A stretch of DNA of 64,000 nucleotides from Fistulifera solaris (taxonomy: Eukaryota > Bacillariophyta > Bacillariophyceae > Naviculales > Stauroneidaceae). Positions 22,636 to 33,053 of this stretch are shown piece by piece. Below the pieces are notes generated by a model that saw only the letters and a list, made by a program, of their open reading frames with translations, was not told the origin of the DNA and ran no database searches. Both the position numbers and the translations under genes were made by a program. The DNA lies in assembly GCA_030295235.1 (NCBI GenBank), contig AP026169.1, forward strand, positions 124,001 through 188,000, given 5' to 3'. Position 1 is the first letter of the stretch. Every line of letters starts with the position of its first letter.

Positions 22636-22818
22636 ATGATGGCTGGTCTTTTTCTCTATTTTGCCTTTTCTCACGTGCAACGCGAACTCAGAACGTTTGA
22701 CGATGACGGAAAAATGTTTTCGATCTGGTTTTCAATTCTTTGTCTCCTCTCCTTCTGGGCAACGTACAAACGCCACTACATAATTACCGTTGAAACGCAG
22801 GCAGCACAAAACTCTTAA
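22636..22818 (+). CDS. Possible 60-residue membrane peptide
   Basis: ATG 22636 opens a short frame with a hydrophobic stretch at each end (GLFLYFAF and IWFSILCLLSFWATY) separated by a polar loop. Nothing else supports it, and it could be chance. Included because it fills a gap between two plus-strand genes and has a plausible two-segment membrane profile. Confidence 0.2.
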   Translation: MMAGLFLYFAFSHVQRELRTFDDDGKMFSIWFSILCLLSFWATYKRHYIITVETQAAQNS

Positions 22819-23033
22819 ATAAAACTTGTTATTTGAAAAATATAGTACATCATGTATCATACTGCGCAAGATTCCGTTGGTGATCCAGGATGTCTCGCGA
22901 AACACGAAATCATCACAAAGCAAAAGGAACAAGTGCATCGTCATGAACAAAGTAAAAGTGCCTTCCACTCCGGTGATCGATCATTGCCTTTAATTAAAGA
23001 AACAAACAAAGATAGTCATACCCGTCATTAATC

Positions 23034-25449
23034 ATGGTCCCCATTACCGGAAGCCAAGACGCCGGTCGATTTCGCCCTCCGCGTCCTTCTACCGTCGGCA
23101 TTCAACAATCGACGATGAGCTTTGGTGGCCGACAACGAAACCGACGTCGGTCTTCGGCTCGATTCTTACAACTCCATAACCGCGATAGGGTGATTCATGA
23201 AGAAGCAGAAGAGGAGGAACAAGTGGAAGACAACAATTCTGGAAATCTGCAAGAACTCTACAAGAAAGTGATTCGTATGAACGCGGAGAATAAAATTAAT
23301 GCCAGCAATAGTTGGTCTCTTCGTCTCATTGAAAATATTGACACGTTTCTTGAAGAAGACGAAGAGAAAGATTCGAGCGAAGATGAAGAGGAAAAAGAGG
23401 AAGAAATCAACAAGGAGAATGCTGGTAACACGGCCCTCGTCCCCAAACGCGTCAACTTCACCAAGGCATCATGCACTTTGGATGCCAGTGTCAAAATCTA
23501 TTCGTATCGCGTCGATGATGTCCATCTCACCTCGTACAAGGTTCTGGCAAATCTTCATCGGAACAGCAACAAGGACGACACGGCTCACGCGCCTCCTTCG
23601 AATCGTGACAACCATAACCAGGAGGAAGCCACCGGTGAACAGGAAGAAAAAGGAACCGAGAAGTCTTCCGGAAACGCACCGACGCTGGAGCACAACATTG
23701 GTAAATTTGGATATGTTTGTTCATGTCGCTCTGTGCGTTACTTCGTACACTATACAATACTCATCTGCTCTTTCTCAATTATTCAGCCAACATTAACTTG
23801 AGCAAGCTGGACTCCGCATTCGATATTGATCCTTTGTTTTCCAAAATGTCAAAGGCGTTTGATGAGGGCGGTGCGAAAGGGCTCTTGTTGGTCAATCTTG
23901 GTGTGAGCTCCAACGGTTGCAACATTGTTTTCGATAGCAAGGCCGAAGCGGACTTTGATGAAGACGCCAATTCCGATAACGATCACAATGCTGGAAACGA
24001 TAAACTGATTGATATTTCCATTCTTATCGACAAGTTGAAAGAGCAAACAGCAACAGACGATGCGAGAGATATGTTGGCTGCACTAGAAGACTTGCCCCTC
24101 GTGCCGCAGCTCTCAGAATTGCGGGCCGAACACGCTGTTCTGGAATCCCAAGGTTTCACCGTCGGTGAAAGTACTGACGATACGGAGACGGAACGGAAAC
24201 GTGGTCATTATTTCAAAGTCAGTGAGGAAGAAGAGAAAGAGGCCGATCGAAGCATTCACCAAGATGCCCTGGAGCGCAGTCGCGCTAGTCAAGGCCGCCC
24301 GTCGTTTTTAGGAAGCGAAGCCGGAGAAGAGATGTCGTATGGCGACGACAACGTCTTTGCGGGTGACAATGACGACGATGATGACTTTTGTGATGATGGC
24401 ATGTTTTTGAACGTGACTCCTCAGCGCGCGTCATCGTTTTCGGGTAACTCTGTAATTGAGACTGACCATGAGACCCGAACTCAAAATCAAGCTACATCGA
24501 ACTTCCTGGACATGCTTTCGAACACACATGATTTCTGGTCAACGGATAATGATACTCAATTCTTCAAGCCCGATCTATTCGCCACACAAGGGCAGAATCA
24601 TTGGGCGGGTGTATCACATTGGAATGCTGGGAAGAAACAAGTTGCAAACAAGACCGCAACGAAGGAGAAGAATACGAATGCGCCTCGAAGCGAAAGAAAG
24701 ACCCGTAAAAAGCCCATGGTGGATTTTTCAAAACCTCCGAAAAATTTCGACTTTGCAGTCGGGCAAGGCTTGACCTGGAGTAGTGCCACTATTGCGAAGC
24801 ATAGTCGCAATGAAAATGTGCTGCCGCTGGATGCTGGTATCTTGTCGTTAAAGCAACTTCAATCTCTCTTCCTTCGCCCTACACTTATGATCCCATCCAA
24901 AGATCAAAGTCGGAGTAAAAGGCTGTTGGCTTTGCCGACACTGACGATTGGGACACTGGAGGTGGTTTTGATGATGGAAATGACGACGACGACGACGATG
25001 GTCCGGGATTCTTCATGTCTTCCAATGATGACGAGGTCGACAAAGAAGAAGACGATGACTTCATACGTGAATTGGAAGGAGTTCGTAAAGTTGAAAAAGT
25101 ACAAGTGGGCTACGCAACAATTGCAAAGAAAGTGGATGTGAAGAAATTGAAAACTGATTTGTGGAAGGAACTCGAGTCGAAATTCTCTGTCACGAAAAAG
25201 GATGACGATACAATTGATGGCGACCGCAGTGAAGACGAGACCATGGCAGAGCAGCCTCCTACTGTCCTTTCATTCAAAGAGGCCGTCCAGAACATGGAAG
25301 CAACAAAGTCTCAGTCCGATGTGACGTTACCCTTTTACTTCATTTGCATCCTTCACTTAGCCAATGAGAAGGGTCTGCGCCTAGTCGACAAGGGACTAGA
25401 CGAATTTGAAATCATCCACGAGGGTCTCAAGTCATCGTCGAACTTTTGA
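23034..25449 (+). CDS. NCAPH: Condensin subunit 2 (CAP-H/Barren kleisin)
   Basis: CAP-H is the kleisin of the condensin I complex, linking the SMC2 and SMC4 heads during mitotic chromosome compaction. Exons 23034-23700 and 23787-25449 (intron 86 nt, GTAAAT...CAG). N-terminal block: NKINASNSWSLRLIENID, then KASCTLDASVKIYSYRVDDV and LTSYKVLANL, diagnostic of the family. Across the intron: NINLSKLDSAFDIDPLFSKM. Middle: acidic DNNVFAGDNDDDDDFCDDG, FWSTDNDTQFFKPDLF and HWAGVSHWNA. The C-terminal winged-helix region that contacts SMC4 reads KKLKTDLWKELE, SFKEAVQNM, PFYFICILHLANEKGLRL. The frame shifts once near 24915-24925 (AAAA before GFADTDDWDTGGGF), consistent with a one-base error. The overall order and about 780 residues fit a complete protein. 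Confidence 0.93.
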
Positions 25450-25564
25450 AAATTCGAAGTGAGAATGTTGTGTCTTTGTCTTGACTAAACTAAGTTGATT
25501 GCTCCTTATTATCGACTAAATTCGCCTACGGTATCTACTTCTCTTTTCCTCAACTCAATCGGTT

Positions 25565-26569
25565 TTATATTCCCAGCGCCTCCTTGAGACTGCCCCTATT
25601 GTCTTCTTTGAGTTCCGTCACAATATCCAATCCACCCACCAACTCACCGTCGACATATAATTGCGGATATGTGGGCCAGTCTGAAAATTTCTTGAGCCCT
25701 TCACGCACTTGGTTATCCTGCAAAATATCAAACGAATCGTACGATATGTTTTCTTCGTCGAGCAGTTGCACGATTTGACGCGAAAAACCACAGCGTGGCG
25801 CCGATGGTAATCCTTTCATAAACAGCATGACGCGATGGCGTTTCACTAATGCGGCTAATCGTTCTTGTAATGACGGAGCACCAGTCGATGCGATCTTTAA
25901 TTGTTGACGCAATCCCCCCTCTTCTTGTTTCATCTCCTTCATGATATCCAAACCACCCATAAGTTCACCTCTTACGTAAAGTTGCGGATACGTGGGCCAG
26001 TCAGAATATTTTTGAGCTCTTGTCGCACAACTTCGTCCGACAGTATATCAAAGGAACCAAAGGGAATGTTTTCTTCTTGCAACAATTCCATGGCTTGTCG
26101 CGAGAATCCGCATTTGGGAGCGTCCGGCGTCCCCTTGATAAAAAAGCATGACTTCCGCGGATGTAATGAGTCGTTGCAATCGTTGTTTGATTTGTTCTTC
26201 CGATGAAAGTTGTACGGGAGTTGTTGCTGTTGTGGTGGTGGTGGTTTCTTGTAAGAGTCGTTGTACGCTTTGTGTAATTTTGGCCACATCGTCTCCGCCT
26301 TCGAATTTCTCGACGACTGAACCCTGCAATAAAACGAACGTCGGAACGAGGCTGACTTGGTAGTGTTGCACGAGTGCGGGACATTCTTCGGCATTCACAC
26401 GCCCAAAGAGGACGTCGTCGGTGCTCGCTGTATTCGCCAAAGCTCGCAACACTTGATCCATCGGGCCTCCTTCCGTCGAAGCTTCATGCCACGGAGCCCA
26501 AAACAACAACACCGCCTTTTGTCCTGTTGCGAGAATTGTTGTTACATCCACTACTTGATTATGCGTCAT
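25565..26569 (-). CDS. GLRX3-like: PICOT-type multidomain monothiol glutaredoxin (Trx-Grx-Grx)
   Basis: Cytosolic/nuclear Grx3/4 family, which binds glutathione-coordinated [2Fe-2S] clusters and serves iron sensing and Fe-S delivery. Start ATG 26569 ([11 protein letters not shown]). Residues 1-110 are a thioredoxin fold whose active-site loop reads FWAPWHEAS, with no Cys at all. Two glutaredoxin domains follow, each with the monothiol motif CGFS ([16 protein letters not shown] and [15 protein letters not shown]), WPTYPQLYV and GG-DI. Two compensating breaks are seen: an A6 at 26140-26145 (A5 expected, giving VMLFIKG) and a T5 at 26009-26013 (T6 expected, giving [13 protein letters not shown]). 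Their sum is zero, so total length stays a multiple of three. About 334 residues, normal for the family. Confidence 0.95.
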
Positions 26570-27156
26570 TTTTTGTGATTTGTTGTAATTCTTAACTAAG
26601 AATTGAGGGTAATTTATAGACGAATAACCGAAATAATGATGATTCTCATCGTGTTTAGTTGTTGGCAAAGTGGGGAATGGGAATGCGGACGAAATACGAA
26701 CCGAAAGATCCGGTCTTAATAAAGTCGCACAGGTAACGAACGGTGTTTCACGTTCACGGACACGGACACTTTGTTTCAAGTTGTGACCGTGGACCGGTTT
26801 TCGTCGTTACTTTATCTTAGGTATTTCTAACGCCTATTTTCGATCCTCAACACAAAACATTGATTGACTGGTCATCATTTAATTATTTAGCCGGTTCGCT
26901 GTACAGATTGTCAATCACTGGATTATTGCCCCACGACTTCTCATTCATAATTATGTACTAAATAACCTTTTCCATTCATCTTCCTATTTGAACTTTCTGT
27001 TCGTTGTGATCGTAATCGAAGTGTCGAGGTCTTTCACCACATTCACTTTTCGTTATCTTTTTCCTATGTTCCCCCCCCCCCCCCCAAACGGATTCATTCA
27101 TCCAACATTCAACAGACAACCATTGTGTTGTCCATTGACTCCTTTATTGATTCATC
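26570..27156. promoter_or_regulatory. Divergent promoter region containing a C15 tract
   Basis: A 0.59 kb head-to-head spacer between the PICOT gene and the next plus-strand gene. An uninterrupted run of 15 C at 27071-27085 lies 71 bp before the plus ATG. The rest is AT rich. No other element is recognised. Confidence 0.5.
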
Positions 27157-28271
27157 ATGAAGAAGAATAATCCGAGCGCACGGCAACGTCGGACCATTTC
27201 AGTGAATGATGATGATACACGCCACAATTTGCCGTTCTGCGACTACTATTCGTTTCTTAAAGAACGATCCATCGTATTCATCAATGATTGGGATGTGGAA
27301 ATACGAGAAATTGAGCATTTTGATCGGTACAGCGAGTTCTACAGCAAACTTTGGTATTCGAAACACGACTACACAATGTTCAGTGCTCACGATGATCTCA
27401 TTGTCAAAATTGCCAGTGCCGGAAACTTTTACGAAACCGCGGAGCACAGCATCCGGGGCTTGGAAAAGCAACTCAACGACGAAAACAACAATATGGAAGA
27501 GATGGCACTAGAAGCCGTACAAAAGAGCAACGGAGACAGAGGGAACAGGGAGTCTATGAACCGGAAGCGCTCGCTAACATTTATCGACTCGCGTCGATGA
27601 GTTGCAAGCACGAAGCACGCATACGAGGCATTCAAGATGCTTTACAAGTACATCAATCGCCAATGTTGGGATTTTCTGTGGATGGGGAACATTATTCCTG
27701 TGATGAGATAGAGACGACGCGACGGCGAAAGCCGCGGTCCCAAAGTATGATGCACGCACCTACCGCCGAAGTGGATCATTCGTCCAGTCATCGCTCCGTT
27801 CGACATTCCGTTCATTCGCATCCCATTTCGCGATCCGACCGGAAATCCCGATACGCGTCGTTACACGAACGAATCATTTACACCGATGTTCCGAAAACAC
27901 GACAACCGACTCAAGCACCTCGACGGAAAGCGCGTTCCTTGAGCCTATTGGGAAGTGTCACAGCCAATTCGTACGCCAATGAAGCTTCCTCAGAACGAGC
28001 CCTTTCCCCACAAAAGATTGCATCGAAATGTGCTTCTAAGAAATCTGTCAAGACGAACCAAGGCGAGTTACTTTCTTCAAAATGTACTTTTCAAAAGGAT
28101 GCAATGACAGAAGATAGCAAACATTCTTCGACGATCCGCGAAAAGTTTTCAAGGAAGAGTCTGAACAAGCGCGACGGCAAGAAAGATCCTACCATAAAAT
28201 TTATGCCAGGAAGTCCACGAAAACGCAGATCGTCTCTCGAACTGAACACAAAGGTGAAGCAAGAACAATGA
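27157..28271 (+). CDS. Stramenopile-type unknown protein with WYS-RGLE domain
   Basis: About 370 residues from ATG 27157. The N-terminal 150 residues form the only conserved part: FDRYSEFYSKLWYSKHDYTM, then an AHDDLIVKIA helix, the SIRGLE motif and YEPEALANIYRLASMSCKHE. I recall the WYS...RGLE arrangement from many copies in diatom genomes, function unknown. The C-terminal half is basic, Ser-rich and probably disordered. One break: A4 at 27521-27524 where A5 gives the continuous QKEQRRQREQGVYEPEAL. The length (1,115 nt) is one base short of a multiple of three, as this predicts. No targeting signal. Role not assigned. Confidence 0.75.
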
Positions 28272-28353
28272 GAGGACTAGATCAGACTCTTTTGCTGCAT
28301 TCATTTTCATAATAAAATTTATTCAAATATTAGTTTAAACTACGACATCAATT

Positions 28354-28356
<3 letters not shown>

Positions 28357-28407
<51 letters not shown>
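28357..28407. repeat. (AG)n microsatellite, 51 bp
   Basis: Perfect AG dinucleotide tract in the 3' intergenic region between two convergent genes (28272-28707). The rest of this 436-bp gap is AT rich and holds no supported gene. Such tracts are slippage-prone and vary between strains. Confidence 0.98.
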
Positions 28408-28411
<4 letters not shown>

Positions 28412-28707
28412 GAGACTTGCAACCATGCAAAATGAACAGCATCACTATTATTTTTATTGTCCGTATTATTATTTCATCTGCATTCAACAGTGCCGTCTGT
28501 CTGTCCTTCTCTGGCAGTTCACAAAATTGAATGCTATAGTTACACACGTTCTTAGCTATATAGTCTTTCTGCTATCAGCTACCAACTCTACCCAAACAAT
28601 CACATGAAATTTCAATGGACTTAAGTCTTATGAGCTCATAAACATTTCTATAGTATAATCAACTTAGCATCAATTGATTCAGCCAACACTTCCCTCGTTT
28701 TTTTTAT

Positions 28708-30147
28708 TTAATCAATTACCGAAGCAGCTCCGTAAGCCACAGTGATATCCGGATCAATGTGCGTATTGACCTTGCTCTGCAACAAAGCTTCTTGTACGAG
28801 TTGTCGTATTTGCGGCATCCGCGTCGTGCCTCCTACCATGACAACTTCATCAATGTCTTGACTTTGGAGTTGAAAGTCGTGCAGTAATCGATGTATGGGA
28901 GCCACGGAGCGATCCAATAATGGTTGAACGATTTGTGCGTACACAGCGGGTGTCAACTCCAGAGTGATGGGACGCAAGGATGAACAGGCAATATTGTCCA
29001 CATCGTGTTCCAAGCCGAGGCATTGTGCCTGTACGGAAGTAGTGGCATTGATCGATGATGAAGAAAGTTGTATTTTGAGTTGTTCCCCCAAGGTATGAAA
29101 CGAAGAAGCGGTACACAGAGGATACTCCTGGAGACATGGCAAATCCGCATATTCCATGTGTGGCAAATGCCGATGAACGCGTTCCACGACACTCGGATGT
29201 TGCTGTAACCAATAATGTGCAATGGCCGAATCAAAATCGGCCCCACCCAACTGATCATCCCCATCACTGCCCATAACATCCACGAAACCATCTCCACTAA
29301 CTTGTAACAAACTAACATCGAGTGTTCCGCCCCCAAAGTCGTACACGAGAATGAAATCGACACCATCTTTGTGATGCAAGCCGTACGCGAGCGCCGCCGC
29401 GGCCGGTTCTTCCAAAATGCGTTGCACCGAGACACCGGCTTCTCGAAAGGCTTGTACGGTGGCTTGTCGTTGTCTGGCATCGAATTTGGCGGGGACACAA
29501 ATGACGGCCGATTTGACATTTTCGTGTTGGAGATAGCGATTCGTCATTTGCAACAAATGTTTCACGACTTTGCTCCCCACTTGGATGGGTGTAATTGTTT
29601 GGTGGATGTGGTGGTGGTGGTTTGCAACATGAAATACGACGCTTCCGTCGTCATCATTCTCACGAAGTACAAACTCGACTTCGTTTTGAAAATGTTGGAC
29701 CGAAGGGTCGGTAAAGGTCCGACCCAACACGCGTTTCGCTTGATAAATGGTCGAAAGGGGATGAGATTCAATCAATTCTTTGGCGGCTCGTCCTACAATT
29801 GTTTCTTTGGACGAAACAAAGGAAACCACCGATGGCACAATGACGTTTCCAAATTCATCCGGAATGCATTCAATTTTCCCCACTCCCTTTTCGAGTTGTT
29901 GCACACAAATGACGGAATTGGTCGTCCCCAAATCAATCCCAGCGACACTGGCTCGTCCCCGAAATCCCATTTTGGCCATAATGGCACAAATGAGTATAGC
30001 AACGCCAATCAGTGAAGGTAAGAGAGCTTCGGGGCCCGTTTGGTCGGAGGATTTGGGGTTCCGTACGATTTGACGCCGTGGTACTTTGTCGCGTTTCCCG
30101 CGGCGGGAGCGTATTGTTGTTGTTGTTGTGGTGGTGGTGGATGACAT
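28708..30147 (-). CDS. HSPA13-like: Membrane-anchored Hsp70 ATPase domain, HSPA13/STCH-like
   Basis: Intact 479-residue frame from ATG 30147. Basic N-terminus (RSRRGKRDKVPRRQIV), one hydrophobic anchor (LLPSLIGVAILICAIMAKMG), then an Hsp70 nucleotide-binding domain: GIDLGTTNSVICV (phosphate 1), VIVPSVVSF, KRVLGRTF, FREAGVSVQRILEEPAAAAL, VYDFGGGTLDVSLL (phosphate 2), GGADFD and VMVGGTTRMPQI (adenosine). The protein stops right after the ATPase domain (DPDITVAYGAASVID), so the peptide-binding domain is absent. This architecture matches the microsomal STCH/HSPA13 family, so ER membrane location is likely by homology. A His-rich insertion (HHHHIH) sits in the middle. The upstream frame continues 26 codons with no ATG, so 30147 is the start. 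Confidence 0.9.
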   Translation of the reverse strand: MSSTTTTTTTTIRSRRGKRDKVPRRQIVRNPKSSDQTGPEALLPSLIGVAILICAIMAKMGFRGRASVAGIDLGTTNSVICVQQLEKGVGKIECIPDEFGNVIVPSVVSFVSSKETIVGRAAKELIESHPLSTIYQAKRVLGRTFTDPSVQHFQNEVEFVLRENDDDGSVVFHVANHHHHIHQTITPIQVGSKVVKHLLQMTNRYLQHENVKSAVICVPAKFDARQRQATVQAFREAGVSVQRILEEPAAAALAYGLHHKDGVDFILVYDFGGGTLDVSLLQVSGDGFVDVMGSDGDDQLGGADFDSAIAHYWLQQHPSVVERVHRHLPHMEYADLPCLQEYPLCTASSFHTLGEQLKIQLSSSSINATTSVQAQCLGLEHDVDNIACSSLRPITLELTPAVYAQIVQPLLDRSVAPIHRLLHDFQLQSQDIDEVVMVGGTTRMPQIRQLVQEALLQSKVNTHIDPDITVAYGAASVID

Positions 30148-30583
30148 GAGGGTGAGACAGCCTGGTAGTCGACGATCGATGAGATGATGTTGTGGGATGG
30201 GTGCGATGTGCGAGACAAGAGACAAAGGAAGAACACCGAAAAAATAATATTATACTGTGGACGTGGAAGAAACCAATCGATCGTCAATCGTCAGGTACCG
30301 TACCGTACTTTCGAAAACGACTCACAATTCTTCGTGATTGACTTACAATAGACAATCCATTACGAAACGGTGAGTAGCGGTACGATAATAGCAAGGTACC
30401 TTTGGCTCATCGAACTGCAAGCTGCAAAGTACCAGTACTTTCGGTTGGAGAGTCCATCCGATCGTCGTCATCACCTTCGTCATCGTCGTGCCTCGCCGAC
30501 AAGGGATTTATTATTTATTTTTGCCGTTTCATCGCACAAAAGAACTGCGCCAACAACAACCCACCACCACCACCACCACCACC
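30148..30583. promoter_or_regulatory. Divergent promoter region with a cluster of GTAC sites
   Basis: Head-to-head spacer (436 bp) between the HSPA13-like gene and the Rieske gene. Seven GTAC tetramers lie within 30295-30438, two as full GGTACC, where chance predicts fewer than one. A CAC/ACC repeat precedes the Rieske ATG. Regulatory role is inferred only. Confidence 0.4.
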
Positions 30584-31498
30584 ATGAATGCGTTTCGTCT
30601 TGCCAATCGTTTGGTTCCACGAACCATGGGCGCTATGCGTTCGTCTTCTCGTATATTAGGAACAACAAGTGAGTAGTATGAAAAGTCAAAAGGAAAAAAA
30701 ACGAAAATAAAAATGACATTGCAAAGAAAAATCTTCGCTTTTAGGGGTTGCTGCGGTAGTTTTACCGCAGGAAACGTACAGCAGGACGAACCCTTTTTGA
30801 CCCCATCGGTGTTTTTGCAAATATTTCTAACTTTCTCTCTCTCTCTCTCTTTCTCTCTTGTTTCACTTTATACATTTTAGACGCCATTCGTCACTTGTCG
30901 GTTCCTGCTACACAAACCACACCAGCACCACTCGATCAATTGGGCAGTGTCGATCACGAGTACGAATCGACCCGCGTCGATCGTGTCGCCGAACCCGATC
31001 GTCGGGCCTTTACCTATCTCATGTTGTCGTCGGTCCAGTTTGTGTACGCGTCAGCGGCCCGTCTCCTCGTGGTCAAATTGGTAGCCTCCATGGCACCGTC
31101 GGCAGAAGTCTTGGCCTTGGCGTTTGGGGAATTTGATCTGTCCGCACTCGAAGTCGGTAAGACGATTATGGTCGATTGGCGTGGTAAACCCATTTACATT
31201 CGACGCCGATCGGCGGCGGAAATTGAAAAAAGAATCGCAAGTGCAGTTGGATCATTTGCGAGATCAGGAAGCCGACAGTGATCGTACCATCAAGCCGGAG
31301 TTTTTGGTGGTGGTCGGTATTTGTCCGCATTTGGGATGTGTGCCTTTGCCCAACGCGGGAGACTTTGGTGGATTCTTTTGCCCGTGCCACGGATCGCACT
31401 ACGATGTCAGTGGACGTATCCGTATGGGACCGGCGCCTTTGAACTTGGAAGTTCCGCCCTACAAATTCATTTCAGACACGACGGTTCTGATTGGTTAA
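30584..31498 (+). CDS. UQCRFS1: Rieske iron-sulfur protein of mitochondrial complex III
   Basis: Carries electrons from ubiquinol to cytochrome c1 in the inner-membrane bc1 complex. Exons 30584-30668 and 30881-31498, with a 212-nt intron that has a long CT tract before the AG. The presequence [16 protein letters not shown] is basic and amphipathic, as for mitochondrial import. The membrane helix is [20 protein letters not shown]. The cluster-binding loops are both present: CPHLGCVPL and CPCHGSHYD, followed by [12 protein letters not shown]. An A6 run at 31226-31231 shifts the frame; with A5 it reads [15 protein letters not shown] and joins the Rieske fold. Spliced length is one base over a multiple of three, matching this. 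An essential gene broken this way argues for sequence error. Confidence 0.97.
30751..30770 (+). other. Perfect 8-bp hairpin inside the Rieske intron
   Basis: Arms CTGCGGTA and TACCGCAG separated by a GTTT loop, in the middle of the unusually long (212 nt) intron. It could hold the intron in a compact form or be incidental. Confidence 0.6.
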
Positions 31499-31699
31499 AA
31501 TTGATTGACTTTTACCCGGTTTTACAGAATTGCCGTTTGTAGTTCTAGATTACCTAGTCCAGCAATCGAATTTGATCTTTGACACATTCGTTTTCTTTGG
31601 TATGGCGTAAACAACATCCACTGTACACAATATTTTGTTGAGATAAAAGTCCTATTTGGTGCAAAAGAAAACTTGCTTTATAGCATCAAAAATTGTTCT

Positions 31700-33053
31700 T
31701 CAATTGGGTCGTTTGGTCATCACTTGACTCAATCGTTTTCGTGTCATGTGATCGGACTTGGAAAGGGGATCCACGTTATGTCGTATGCTGGAAGGAGAAG
31801 CATGATCCGAACTCGACAGGCGTTTACAAACACTCGCTTTCCGCACCAATGATTTCATTGGATCACTTTTTCTTCCGTCGGACGATGCTTTGGTGGTTTT
31901 CCTACTGACAACCGAGCGCTCGTCGCTGTATCTATCAGGCTTGGACTTGTGAGTGAAGACTGTAGCAGTTTCATTCGATTTCTTCATTTTGTTCTTCAGA
32001 ATGTCGTGCCCCGTCAAACTCTTGGGACGACAACGAGGTGCTACTACAGAGCGGTCATCACAACGTCGACGGGGTGATACAGAGCGGTCGTCTGTGCGCT
32101 TCGAGCTCTTGACCGAATGACTTCTGATTGTTGCCGTGTCTTCGTCCACACGACTTGTTCTCCTTCGTCGACGAGGAGATTCAAGGCCTTCTGGAGTGGT
32201 GCGCCGCGGTGATACCGTTCGTCGTCGAGGAGACTCCTCGGATCGCCGAGACGGCTTCTCACTGGTAAATTTGGGTTTTTCTTCACAGACATCTCTTGTA
32301 ACGCCGTTTTCGCAACGTCATCTCGTCCCTGAGACGAAGCAACCACAATCTTTTTCCCTCTTCTTTTGTTGTTTTCCAAGTGATCACTCACGAGTTCACC
32401 ACTACTTCCTTTACTTTCTTCCGAGAAATCATGCATCAGATCAAGCGACATAACCGACGCTGGACCCTGCGAACCGCGTCGAACTGCACGTGTTCGTCGA
32501 CGAGGTGAATTAACGCGACCGAGAGATTTGACAGACATTCGTTGCCGGACTTTGATCGGCGATGCTACGATTTCTGACTTCACTTTCTCTTTTGCCGCGT
32601 CAACTCTTTGGCCCGTGACCGCGGAGCTGTATCACGCGGGGGAGGTAGAATACCGGAGGAGGAAGATGAAACGGAAATATCATCGTCTTCCATCTGTTGT
32701 GGTCTTTGCGAGACTAGATCCAGTGTAGCTATGGATTTCTGTTTGTCGAAAAAATGTATGCTATCCTGAAATGCCCCAATATCACTCCCGAACAAGTCTT
32801 CGAACGAGCAATTGAACTTTTCGAATACCGTCTGGCTGCTTGTTGGTTTTCCGGCTCGTTTCTTTTTTCGATCGGCCATTGCCCCTTTCAAAAACGACGA
32901 GAAATCGTCTTTAGGGACATCGACTTGATAGAGTAAGTCCTCGACTGCCGCAACAACGTCTTTCAGATTCAGTTGACCTTTGCCTAGAGCTTGGCAATTT
33001 TCCTTCATTATCATGGTTGTTCGCTTATGTGAACCAATTTTGTTGTTGATCAT
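31700..33053 (-). CDS. Unknown protein with SR/RRR-rich C-terminus
   Basis: About 450 residues from ATG 33053 (MINNKIGSHKRT). The N-terminal 110 residues look folded (LNLKDVVAAVEDLLYQV, KFNCSFEDLFGSDIGAF). The rest is dominated by basic Ser-Pro-Arg repeats: SPRRRTRAVRRGS, SPRRRTVSPRRTTP, SPRRRRRTSR, RSVSPRRRCDDRSV. Frames change near 32590 and near 32270. After the second, KFTSEKPSRRSEESPRRRTV is the natural continuation. Both can be one-base errors. SPRRR motifs suit a phosphorylated nuclear or chromatin-associated protein, but the family is not recognised and this is inference. Confidence 0.55.

Noticed and set aside
23258-23796. Alternative frames in the acidic part of CAP-H (Ser-rich or Lys-rich ORFs)
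   Set aside because: They come from GAA/GAT repeats read in other frames. The CAP-H frame has conserved motifs on both sides.
27071-27085. C15 run as a functional element
   Set aside because: A bare homopolymer; its true length is doubtful given the run-length errors elsewhere. Noted only as a tract.
28410-28607. ORF beside the AG microsatellite
   Set aside because: Low-complexity, Tyr/Ile-rich translation of AT-rich DNA, with no protein-like pattern.
31166-31399. Minus-strand ORF inside the Rieske gene
   Set aside because: Shadow of the coding strand; the plus strand has both Rieske cluster motifs.
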